DNA from: JAFHCF01 sp048497495 | GTDB taxonomy: Bacteria > Pseudomonadota > Alphaproteobacteria > Rhizobiales > Ancalomicrobiaceae | Length of the DNA: 11,689 bases | Direction of reading: 5' to 3' | NCBI GenBank assembly: GCA_048497495.1 | Contig: JAFHCF010000134.1 | Span: 1 to 11,689, forward strand | Shown here: one piece after another, positions 5,874 through 11,689 of the stretch | Position numbering within the stretch: position 1 is the stretch's first letter | Layout: each line of letters begins with the position of its first letter | Made by a program: the position numbers and the translations under genes | Notes under the pieces: generated by a model | Told to the model about the DNA's origin: nothing | Databases searched by the model: none | Seen by the model: the letters and a program-made list of their open reading frames with translations, nothing else

Positions 5874-7067
5874 TCAGTCCGCTCCGTGACCCAGGGCCGC
5901 CCATTCGACGCGCACCTCCGCCTCGCGCTCGTCGCGACCGTGGCGGTGATGAAGCGCCGCGACCGCGCCCGCCTCGGCGATCCGCCCGGCCGCCCACACC
6001 GCCGCCCCGCGCACCACCGCCGCCTCGTCGCCGAGCCGCCGCTCGACCGCCGGCAGAAACCCCGGGTCGCCGGAGTTGCCGATGGCGATCAACACATTGC
6101 GAATGAACCGATCGCGCCCCCCGCGCTTCACCGGCGATCCCGCGAAGAGCGCCCGGAACCCGGCATCGTCGAGGTCGACCAGATCGGCGAGGTGTGGCGC
6201 CTCGAGCTCCGGTCGCGCGATCAGCTTGGCCTCGCGCGCCGCGACCGCGAACTTGTTCCACGGGCACACCGCCAGACAATCGTCGCAGCCGTAGATGCGA
6301 TTGCCCATGGCCGCGCGGAACTCGGTCGGGATCGGCCCGCCGTGCTCGATCGTCAGATAGGAGATGCAGCGCCGCGCGTCGAGCCGATGGGCGGCGGGAA
6401 AGGCGTCGGTCGGGCAGACGTCGAGACAGGCCCGACACGAGCCGCAATGCGATCCCTCGGGGAGGTCGGGCGCGAGATCGAGATCGGTGTAGATCACCCC
6501 GAGGAAGAACCAGCCGCCGATCGCCCGCGACACGGCGAGCGTGTTCTTGCCCTGCCAGGCGATCCCGGCCGCCGCCGCCAGCGGCTTTTCCATCACCGGC
6601 GCGGTGTCGACGAAGACCTTGACCTCGCCCGCGCCGCCCGCGCGACGCGCCTCCGCCGCCAAATGCCCGGCCAACTCCTTGAGCCGCCCCTTGACCACGT
6701 CGTGGTAGTCGCGGTTGCGCGCATAGGCCGAGATCACCCCGACCTGCGGTCGCGCCAGACCCGCCAGGGCATCGCCCGCCGGCCCATAGTCGAAGGCGAC
6801 GACGACGATCGAGCGCACCGCGTCCCACAGAACCCGCGGATCGCCCCGCCGCGCCGCCGTCTCCGCCATCCAGTCCATCGATCCGTGAAAGCCGGCGGCG
6901 AGGAAGCCGGCGAGATCCCTCCCCATGTCGGGCAGGGCGGCCGGCACCGTCACCCCCAGGGCGGAAAAGCCGAGCTTTACCGCCCGTGTCTCGAGCGCAC
7001 GGCGCAACCGGGCGCTGGTCCGCTCGGCGCGGCCGTCGGCAGGAGCGGAGAGATCCGTTTCGGTCAT
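5874..7067 (-). CDS. queG: Epoxyqueuosine reductase QueG
   Basis: Last step of queuosine synthesis: cobalamin- and iron-sulfur-dependent reduction of epoxyqueuosine to queuosine in the wobble position of GUN-anticodon tRNAs, in the cytosol. The 397-residue protein is of family length. It shows the N-terminal corrinoid-binding part with SMDWMAE (63-69) and ISAYARNRDYHDVVKGRLK (112-130), the FVDTAPVMEKPLAAAAGIAW segment (152-171) with the expected catalytic Asp154, two 4Fe-4S sets (Cys208/211/214/218 and Cys261/264/268 with Cys234), and a C-terminal HEAT-like region (about 320-395). The ATG at 7067 is chosen because the family begins shortly before LRRALE; the upstream in-frame extension is Arg-rich noise. 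CGGAG is nine bases upstream. It is the last gene of the minus-strand run, 55 bp behind the DUF1178 gene. Confidence 0.95.
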   Translation of the reverse strand: MTETDLSAPADGRAERTSARLRRALETRAVKLGFSALGVTVPAALPDMGRDLAGFLAAGFHGSMDWMAETAARRGDPRVLWDAVRSIVVVAFDYGPAGDALAGLARPQVGVISAYARNRDYHDVVKGRLKELAGHLAAEARRAGGAGEVKVFVDTAPVMEKPLAAAAGIAWQGKNTLAVSRAIGGWFFLGVIYTDLDLAPDLPEGSHCGSCRACLDVCPTDAFPAAHRLDARRCISYLTIEHGGPIPTEFRAAMGNRIYGCDDCLAVCPWNKFAVAAREAKLIARPELEAPHLADLVDLDDAGFRALFAGSPVKRGGRDRFIRNVLIAIGNSGDPGFLPAVERRLGDEAAVVRGAAVWAAGRIAEAGAVAALHHRHGRDEREAEVRVEWAALGHGAD

Positions 7068-7098
7068 CGGCGGGCGCTCCGGCCGAGTAGGCCTTCGT

Positions 7099-7120
7099 CG
7101 CCTCGAGAGAAAGTGAGGCG
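7099..7120 (-). terminator. Hairpin between DUF1178 gene and queG
   Basis: CGCCTC (7099-7104) pairs with GAGGCG (7115-7120) around a 10-nt loop, starting two bases past the DUF1178 stop on the minus strand. There is no T-tract on that strand, so it may be a weak terminator or an mRNA processing/stability hairpin within the run. Confidence 0.3.
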
Positions 7121-7122
7121 TC

Positions 7123-7572
7123 TCAGTTTCGCTCTTCCGGCAGCGTCGGCAGCGCCTGGAACTCGATGCCTTCCTCCACCAGCGACGAGACCTCGTCCGA
7201 GGTCGCCTCACCGTAGATGCCCTGGTGGTCGATCTCGCCGTGGTGCATCTTGCGCGCCTCCTCGGCGAACTTGTCGCCGACGTAGGTCGCGTTCTCGGTC
7301 ACCTTCTTGCGGATCTCGCGCAGCGCCTCGAGCATCATCTTCTGCGTCTGGTCGGGCATCATCACCGACTGGCGCTTCGCGGTCTCCTCGCGCTCGTCCT
7401 TGAGCTTGGCGGAGCGCACGTTGGGCGCCATCAGGCCGCGGCCGATCGCCGTCGACCCACAGGTCGGGCAGGAGACGAATCCCTTCGCCGCCTGGGCGTC
7501 GAAGTCGTCGGAGGAGCGGAACCAGCCCTCGAACGTGTGTTCGGCTTCGCAGATCAGCGTGTAGTGGATCAT
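7123..7572 (-). CDS. DUF1178 family protein (putative zinc-ribbon)
   Basis: Small cytosolic protein of a family common in alphaproteobacteria and without an established role. The 149 residues show the family pattern: MIHYTLICEAEHTFEGWFRS at the start, with Cys8 and His12, then FVSCPTCGSTAIGRGLMAP (32-50) with Cys35 and Cys38. These four residues could hold a zinc ion. The rest is helical and charged (EALREIRKKVTENATYVGDK, then FAEEARKMHHGEIDHQGIYG). The ATG at 7572 overlaps the stop of the preceding nitrilase gene by ATGA, which also decides the start; the 90-residue in-frame extension upstream lies inside that gene and is not real. The tight coupling suggests a shared task with the amidohydrolase and glutaredoxin, but this is inference. 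Confidence 0.9.
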   Translation of the reverse strand: MIHYTLICEAEHTFEGWFRSSDDFDAQAAKGFVSCPTCGSTAIGRGLMAPNVRSAKLKDEREETAKRQSVMMPDQTQKMMLEALREIRKKVTENATYVGDKFAEEARKMHHGEIDHQGIYGEATSDEVSSLVEEGIEFQALPTLPEERN

Positions 7573-8417
7573 GGCGCGACCCTCCCGGCCGCCGTCAGGG
7601 TGAAGGGCCGATCGTGCCGGAGAGCGGGCACCCGCTCGCGCACCACGTCGGCCTCGCCCAAGTCGATGTCGGCGAAGACCAGTCCCGGCTCGCGGCCGGC
7701 CTCCGCCACCACCCGTCCCCAGGGATCGACGATCATCGAATGACCGAAGGTCTCCCGGCCGTTCTCGTGAACCCCGGCCTGCGCCGCCGCCAGCACCCAG
7801 GCGCCGTTCTCGATCGCCCGGGCGCGCAACAGGGTGTGCCAATGCGCCTCGCCGGTCGGCCGGGTGAAGGCCGCCGGAACCGTGAGGATCCTCGCCCCGC
7901 CGTCCTTGGCCAGCGCCCGGAAGAGATGGGGGAAGCGCAGATCGTAGCAGATGGTGATGCCGACCCGGCCGAAGGGCAGATCGACGGTCACCGCCCGATC
8001 GCCGGCGACGTAGCGGGCGCTCTCCCGATAGACCTCACCGTCGGCCAGTTGGACGTCGAAGAGATGAATCTTGTCGTAGCGCGCCACGATCTCGCCGTCC
8101 GGCCCGATGACGAAGGCGCGGTTGGCGGCCTTGGCCCCGTCGCCGACCTTGATCGCCAGACTGCCGATGTGGAGATGGATGCCGAGCTCGCGGGCGAGCT
8201 CGCGGCCATGGGCGAGCGTCGGGTCGCCCGCCTCGTCGGTCAGCGTCGCGAACAGCCGCGTCGGATCCTCGTCCATGATGCCGGTGGTCTCCGGCGTCTG
8301 GACATAGACCGCGCCGCCGGCCGCCGCCGCTCGCACCAACTCGTCCATCGTCGCGACGTTCTCGGCGACGGAACGCGACGAGGTCATCTGAACCAGGGCG
8401 GCGCGAAAGCTGGTCAT
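7569..8417 (-). CDS. Nitrilase-superfamily carbon-nitrogen hydrolase (Nit-type amidase)
   Basis: Cytosolic amidase with the Glu-Lys-Cys triad of the nitrilase superfamily: Glu43 in TPETTG, Lys116 in YDKIHLFDVQL and Cys157 in ICYDLRFPHLF. The 282-residue size and the motif wording match the Nit1/Nit2 branch. Characterised relatives hydrolyse deaminated glutathione (Nit1) or alpha-ketoglutaramate (Nit2). Its position directly after a glutaredoxin gene favours a glutathione-repair role; I infer this from neighbourhood and resemblance, not from a substrate-specific motif. The start is supported by AGGAG six bases upstream. It follows grxC by 48 bp and overlaps the DUF1178 gene by ATGA. Confidence 0.92.
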   Translation of the reverse strand: MTSFRAALVQMTSSRSVAENVATMDELVRAAAAGGAVYVQTPETTGIMDEDPTRLFATLTDEAGDPTLAHGRELARELGIHLHIGSLAIKVGDGAKAANRAFVIGPDGEIVARYDKIHLFDVQLADGEVYRESARYVAGDRAVTVDLPFGRVGITICYDLRFPHLFRALAKDGGARILTVPAAFTRPTGEAHWHTLLRARAIENGAWVLAAAQAGVHENGRETFGHSMIVDPWGRVVAEAGREPGLVFADIDLGEADVVRERVPALRHDRPFTLTAAGRVAP

Positions 8418-8465
8418 GCGGTCTCCTGCGCGCCGCCGGCGGACCGGTCGGCGGGCCCTTGGATA

Positions 8466-8741
8466 TCACGAATCCGTCGTCTCGCCGGCGAGGAGGCGGT
8501 CGAGACCGCCGCGATGATCGAGATCGTGCAGCTCGTCGCAGCCCCCGACATGGGTGGTCCCGACGAAGATCTGCGGGAAGGTGCTGCCGCCCGAGACCTT
8601 GATCATCTCGGCGCGATAGGCCGGATCGACCGAGGCGTTGCGCTCCTCGAAGGCGATGCCCTTCTCGCGCAGCAGCGCCTTGGCGGCCGAGCAGTAGCCG
8701 CAATAGTCGCGCGTGTAGATCAGGACATGGGGTACGGCCAC
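8466..8741 (-). CDS. grxC: Glutaredoxin 3 family (dithiol, GTG start)
   Basis: Small cytosolic glutathione-dependent disulfide oxidoreductase. The 91-residue product has the CGYC active site (14-17, a CxYC motif as in dithiol glutaredoxins), the TFPQIFV segment (54-60) with the cis-proline and the GGCDEL glutathione-binding turn (66-71). I place the start at the GTG (8741), since it gives the standard N-terminus VAVPHVLIYTRDYCGYC and has GGGAGGA seven bases upstream; a farther in-frame ATG (8789) would add an Arg-rich tail and run into comF. It lies 44 bp behind comF and 48 bp before the nitrilase gene, the usual alphaproteobacterial order. Confidence 0.93.
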   Translation of the reverse strand: MAVPHVLIYTRDYCGYCSAAKALLREKGIAFEERNASVDPAYRAEMIKVSGGSTFPQIFVGTTHVGGCDELHDLDHRGGLDRLLAGETTDS

Positions 8742-8785
8742 GACGAAGTCCTCCCGGCGCCGACGCGCCACGATACGTGCCCCGT

Positions 8786-9610
8786 TCATATCGTGATCGG
8801 CCCTCCCGGGGCAACCCGCGCGAAAGTCAGTACGTCGATCCGCGCCGCGCCGCCGCGCTTCAGCGCCCGCGTCGCCGCGCTGACCGTCGCTCCGGTGGTC
8901 AGCACGTCGTCGACCAACACCACCCGCCGCCCGGCGATCGTCGCGCGACGGTCCTCCGGCACCCGAAAGGCGCCACGCACGTTGGCGGCGCGCTCGGCCT
9001 CCGAGAGCCCGACCTGCGGCCGGGTCGGTCGCACGCGCACCAGCGCGCCGCAGTCGACCGGCACACCGCTGAGGCGCCCGACCTCCAACGCGATCATCGC
9101 CGCCTGATTGAATTTGCGCGTCCACAGTCGGCGCCGATGCAGCGGCAACGGCACGATCACGTCGGCATCGGCCGTCAACTCGCGCCCCGCCGCCGCCGTC
9201 ATCCGCCCGACGAGGCGCGCCAATTCGGTGCGGTCGTGATATTTGAAGCCCTGGACGATGTCGCGCGCCGCCGCCTCGTAGAGCACCGCCGCCCGCGCCC
9301 GATCGAAGACCGGCGGCGAGGCGATCGCCTCCGCCGACAGGGCGCCCTCGCCGATGTCGTAGCCGAAGGGAATGCCGAGCCGCTCGCAATAGGGCCGCTC
9401 GATCGGCCGGAGGCTCGCCCAACAGGCGGCGCACAGCCCATGCGGCGTGGCGACCGGCGTCTTGCAGGCCATGCACACCGGCGGCAGCACCAGATCGAGC
9501 AGCCCGCGGCCGATCTCGCGGGCCGCGCCGAGCGACCCGACGAAGAGCCGGGCGATCGTGGCGCGGCCGTCCCTTCCCGGTTCCTCGTCGTCCTCGCCCT
9601 CGGTCCCCAT
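8786..9610 (-). CDS. comF: ComF-family phosphoribosyltransferase-like protein
   Basis: Member of the ComF/GntX family, associated with DNA uptake or use in competent bacteria; the biochemical activity is unsettled. The 274-residue protein has an N-terminal four-cysteine zinc motif (Cys46/49/60/63 in CMACK and CAACW), the family segments GFKYHDRTELARLVGR (121-136) and PLPLHRRRLWTRKFNQA (154-170), and a type I PRTase PRPP loop VVLVDDVLTTGAT (230-242). The ATG at 9610 is preferred over one at 9637 because GGAGG stands five bases before it. The first 20 residues are acidic and unusually long for the family. No other competence gene is in the window. Confidence 0.9.
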   Translation of the reverse strand: MGTEGEDDEEPGRDGRATIARLFVGSLGAAREIGRGLLDLVLPPVCMACKTPVATPHGLCAACWASLRPIERPYCERLGIPFGYDIGEGALSAEAIASPPVFDRARAAVLYEAAARDIVQGFKYHDRTELARLVGRMTAAAGRELTADADVIVPLPLHRRRLWTRKFNQAAMIALEVGRLSGVPVDCGALVRVRPTRPQVGLSEAERAANVRGAFRVPEDRRATIAGRRVVLVDDVLTTGATVSAATRALKRGGAARIDVLTFARVAPGGPITI

Positions 9611-9736
9611 GACGGCCTCCACCACGAGGGCGAGCATAACGCGATCCGGCGCGCCGGCCCATCCTGGCGACGGCCCCTGTCCGCCCTTTGACCTCGCGCC
9701 CGCGCCATGCGAAGGGGGGCGAGCCGAGGATCCGTC
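9611..9736. promoter_or_regulatory. Divergent promoter region between comF and the methyltransferase gene
   Basis: This 126-bp gap separates genes facing away from each other, so it must hold promoters for both unless they lie inside genes. On the minus strand TATGCT (9638-9633) is a possible -10 for comF; on the plus strand TTGACC (9688-9693) is a possible -35 without a good -10 partner. Both are weak. GAGGA (9726-9730) is the ribosome site for the plus-strand gene. Confidence 0.4.
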
Positions 9737-10621
9737 ATGACCGCCGCCGCTCCCCATCTCTTCGACCGAGCCCTGCTCGCCCGACGCCGCGCCCGCGCCC
9801 GCGCCAAGCCGCGTCCCGGCGCCGATTTCCTGCTCGAACGCGTCGTCGAGGATCTCGCCGATCGGCTCACGCCGGTGCTGCGCCACTTCGCCGACGCCGT
9901 CGATCTCGGGCTCGCCGCCGGGCCCGCGGCGCGGGTGATCACTTCCCTCGGCAAGGCCGATCACGTCACCGTCGCTCAGATCGATGTCGGCGTCGGCGCC
10001 GATCTGGTGGTCGACGAGGAGGCCCTGCCGTTTCCCCCCGAGAGCCTCGATCTGGTGGTGTCGTTGCTGTCGCTCCAGGTGGTCGACGACCTGCCCGGCA
10101 CCCTGATCCAGATCCGCCGGGCACTGCGGCCGGACGGGCTCTTCCTCGCCTCGGTGCTCGGCGGGGCGACCCTCTCGGAGCTTCGCGACGTGCTCGCCGC
10201 CGCCGAGACGGAGCTGACCGGCGGCCTCAGCCCGCGTGTCGTCCCCTTCGTCGGGGTGCGCGATTTCGGTGGCCTTCTGCAGCGCGCCGGCTTCGCCCTG
10301 CCGGTGACCGACAGCGACCGAGTGACGGTACGCTACGGCTCGATGTTCGATCTGATCGCCGATCTCAGGGCCATGGGCGCCGCCAATCCGCTCGTCGACC
10401 GCACCCGGCGGCCGACCTCACGCCGACTCTTCCTGCGCGCCGCCGAGATCTATGCCGAGCGCCATGCCGATCCCGACGGCCGCCTGCGCGCCACTTTCGA
10501 GATCGTCTCCGCCTCCGGCTGGGCGCCGCACGAGAGCCAGCAGAAGCCTCTGAAGCCGGGCAGCGCGACGATGCGCCTCGCCGACGCGGTGAAGGCGAAG
10601 CCGATCGACGACGAGATCTGA
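9737..10621 (+). CDS. NDUFAF5/BioC-like class I methyltransferase-fold protein
   Basis: Resembles the SAM-dependent methyltransferase family that includes human NDUFAF5, a complex I assembly factor reported to hydroxylate an arginine of NDUFS7. The 294-residue protein carries the family pattern: LFDRALLARRR (8-18), VVDEEALPF (91-99), LDLVVSLLSLQVVDDLPGTL (104-123), IQIRRALRPDGLFLASVLGG (124-143), SPRVVPFVGVRDFGGLLQRA (165-184) and GWAPHESQQKPLKPGSA (261-277). Motif I is degenerate (VDLGLAAG, 55-62, where GxGxG is expected), and the stretch between it and VVDEEALPF is shorter than in human NDUFAF5. The usual Leu-His-Trp-Val-Asn-Asp is LQVVDD here. ATG 9737 is chosen for GAGGA six bases upstream; an ATG at 9707 would add ten residues. 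It is divergent from comF, an arrangement common in alphaproteobacteria. Function in complex I assembly is inferred from family only. Confidence 0.85.
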   Translation: MTAAAPHLFDRALLARRRARARAKPRPGADFLLERVVEDLADRLTPVLRHFADAVDLGLAAGPAARVITSLGKADHVTVAQIDVGVGADLVVDEEALPFPPESLDLVVSLLSLQVVDDLPGTLIQIRRALRPDGLFLASVLGGATLSELRDVLAAAETELTGGLSPRVVPFVGVRDFGGLLQRAGFALPVTDSDRVTVRYGSMFDLIADLRAMGAANPLVDRTRRPTSRRLFLRAAEIYAERHADPDGRLRATFEIVSASGWAPHESQQKPLKPGSATMRLADAVKAKPIDDEI

Positions 10622-10630
10622 AGCGGATTT

Positions 10631-10649
10631 CGAGCGCGTCGCGCGCTCG
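10631..10649 (+). terminator. Possible terminator hairpin after the methyltransferase gene
   Basis: CGAGCGCG (10631-10638) pairs perfectly with CGCGCTCG (10642-10649) around TCG, ten bases past the stop. The stem is strong but followed only by TTCGC, so this is a weak rho-independent terminator at best. The 65-bp gap separates two convergent genes and shows nothing else. Confidence 0.4.
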
Positions 10650-10686
10650 TTCGCAATCGACGCGAGCCCGATCAGCGGAGGCCAGA

Positions 10687-10896
10687 TCAGCGAAGGAACG
10701 AGTTGATCGTCTCGGCGACGTTGTTCCACTTGTCGCCGAGGCCGGTGGTGGTCGCCGACAAGGCGCCGATGATGGCGACCGAGATCAGCGTGCCGACCAG
10801 GCCGTACTCCATCGACACCGACGCCGAGCGATCGCTTGCCAGGGCACGCAGCGCGGCGCGAAGAGTTCGAGAGGAGTTCGTCACATCCACGGCCAT
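10687..10896 (-). CDS. Flp-type (type IVb) pilin, orphan
   Basis: Prepilin of the Flp/Tad family. The 69-residue product has a basic leader (MAVDVTNSSRTLRAALRALA), the processing region SASVSMEYGLV with Glu30-Tyr31 at the expected +5/+6, and one hydrophobic helix (32-52). Cleavage is predicted after Ala25, leaving a 44-residue mature pilin; most Flp prepilins have Gly at -1, so Ala is a variation. The ATG at 10896 gives a normal leader, with GAGAG about five bases upstream; a GTG at 10914 would overlap mutT. It begins 10 bp after the mutT stop, so it may be read with argJ-mutT. No tad/cpa assembly genes are in the window, so assembly would depend on a system elsewhere. Confidence 0.85.
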   Translation of the reverse strand: MAVDVTNSSRTLRAALRALASDRSASVSMEYGLVGTLISVAIIGALSATTTGLGDKWNNVAETINSFLR

Positions 10897-10906
10897 CGGT
10901 CTCTCA

Positions 10907-11317
10907 TCAGCCACCCGATCCGAGGAGATCGATCAGATGGGGGATCAACGGTTCGTCCGCCGGGGGCATCGGAAAGTCGCGAAGCTTGTGGGGCCGGACC
11001 CATTTGAGAGCCTGCCCTTCTCGTCCCCGAACGTTTCCCGACCATCGCCGGCAGACATAGAGTGGCATCAGGAGGTGAAAATCTTCATAACGATGGCTGG
11101 CGAAGGTCAGGGGCGCCAGGCACGGCTCCTTCACCCCGATCCCGAGTTCCTCCTCGATCTCGCGGATCAGGGTCGCCTCGGGACTCTCGCCCGCCTCGAC
11201 CTTGCCGCCCGGGAACTCCCACAGCCCCGCCATCGACTTGCCCTCGGGGCGTTGCGCCAGCAGCACCCGCCCGTCGGCGTCGACCAGCGCCACGGCGGCG
11301 ACCAGGACGATCCTCAT
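10907..11317 (-). CDS. mutT: MutT-type Nudix hydrolase (8-oxo-dGTP diphosphatase)
   Basis: Hydrolyses oxidised nucleotides such as 8-oxo-dGTP to the monophosphate, keeping them out of DNA. The 136-residue protein has a complete Nudix box, GX5EX7REUXEEXGU, from Gly38 through Ile60 (including REIEEELGI), preceded by AQRPEGKSMAGLWEFPGGK (21-39), the MutT-specific wording, and FASHRYEDF (72-80). The ATG at 11317 lies 5 bp after the argJ stop and GGAG is nine bases upstream within the end of argJ, so the two genes are surely co-transcribed. The argJ-mutT pairing is familiar in Rhizobiales. The downstream pilin start is 10 bp past its stop. Confidence 0.92.
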   Translation of the reverse strand: MRIVLVAAVALVDADGRVLLAQRPEGKSMAGLWEFPGGKVEAGESPEATLIREIEEELGIGVKEPCLAPLTFASHRYEDFHLLMPLYVCRRWSGNVRGREGQALKWVRPHKLRDFPMPPADEPLIPHLIDLLGSGG

Positions 11318-11322
11318 CCCGC

Positions 11323-11689
11323 TCAGCTCCGATAATCGCCGTTGATCGCCACGTATTCCTTGGTCAGATCACAGGTGTAGACCGTGTCCCGTCCCACCCC
11401 GAGACCGAGGTCGACCGTCACGACGATGTGATCGCGCTTCATGTGGGCCGAGGCCGCCTCTTCCGAATAGGCCGCGTCGCGCTCGCCATCGACCGCCACC
11501 CGGACGTCGCCGAACCAGATCGCCAGGCGATCGCGCTCGGCCGGCTCGCCGGCCTTGCCGACCGCCATGACGATCCGACCCCAATTGGCGTCCTCGCCGG
11601 CGACCGCCGTCTTGACCAGCGGCGAATTGGCGATCGACAGGGCGATCCGCCGCGCCGAGGCCTTGGAGACGGCGCCCTCGACCCGCACC
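11323..11689 (-). CDS. argJ: ArgJ, bifunctional ornithine acetyltransferase/N-acetylglutamate synthase (C-terminal part)
   Basis: Arginine biosynthesis enzyme that transfers the acetyl group from N-acetylornithine to glutamate; bifunctional forms also acetylate glutamate from acetyl-CoA. Only the last 122 or so codons are in the window, and the reading frame is open at the right edge, so the GTG at 11688 is an internal valine. The fragment matches the beta chain: ALSIANSPLVKTAVAGEDAN (16-35) followed by WGRIVMAVGKAGE, HMKRDHIVVTVDLGLG (82-97), and the end CDLTKEYVAINGDYRS. The self-cleavage Thr-Met site is outside the window. Whether this copy is mono- or bifunctional cannot be judged. Confidence 0.95.
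   Translation of the reverse strand, partial: VRVEGAVSKASARRIALSIANSPLVKTAVAGEDANWGRIVMAVGKAGEPAERDRLAIWFGDVRVAVDGERDAAYSEEAASAHMKRDHIVVTVDLGLGVGRDTVYTCDLTKEYVAINGDYRS

Noticed and set aside
5886..9107. Long plus-strand frames (5886-7403 and 7614-9107) opposite queG, the nitrilase, grxC and comF genes
   Set aside because: Arg/Pro-rich translations with no family signature, fully covered by clear genes on the minus strand.
10897..10914. GTG at 10914 as the pilin start
   Set aside because: It would overlap the mutT stop, has no ribosome site and makes the leader longer than needed; ATG 10896 fits better.

Overview
The window is GC-rich, tightly packed bacterial DNA, most likely from an alphaproteobacterium of the Hyphomicrobiales (Rhizobiales) type. 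Support comes from three blocks that I recognise from that group: argJ-mutT; comF-grxC-nitrilase-DUF1178 with a divergent NDUFAF5/BioC-like methyltransferase; and an ECF sigma factor paired with a single-pass anti-sigma factor that has no zinc motif. The genus cannot be read from the sequence. I see no insertion sequence, CRISPR array, tRNA, rRNA, phage gene or toxin/defence gene, so this looks like chromosomal backbone.

Left part, plus strand (1-3536). The 3' part of an ECF sigma factor gene overlaps its anti-sigma gene by ATGA, which makes a cell-envelope or stress sensing pair. After 155 bp carrying a near-palindrome comes a NorM-like MATE efflux pump. It is followed after 40 bp by a DsbA-fold 2-hydroxychromene-2-carboxylate isomerase family protein (kappa-GST-like). 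Efflux plus a glutathione-type enzyme suggests a detoxification theme, but that link is inference.

Middle (3537-5817). A 285-bp AT-rich gap, strikingly different from its surroundings, holds four inverted repeats in series and three copies of a 9-mer. It precedes a soluble chemoreceptor with two nearly identical PAS domains and an MCP signalling domain, the layout of Pseudomonas BdlA. A clear rho-independent terminator closes this gene. A small exported four-cysteine protein of unknown function follows.

Right part (5874-11689). The minus strand carries a probable five-gene run: comF, grxC, a nitrilase-superfamily amidohydrolase, a DUF1178 protein and queG. The 126-bp gap upstream of comF is shared with the divergent methyltransferase gene. 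At the far right, also on the minus strand, are the 3' end of argJ, a mutT-type Nudix hydrolase and, just downstream, a lone Flp-type pilin gene.

I did not find a convincing new multi-gene system. The parts most worth a second look are the structured AT-rich leader of the chemoreceptor, the orphan Flp pilin placed behind argJ-mutT, the small exported cysteine protein, and the methyltransferase whose cofactor-binding motif looks degenerate.
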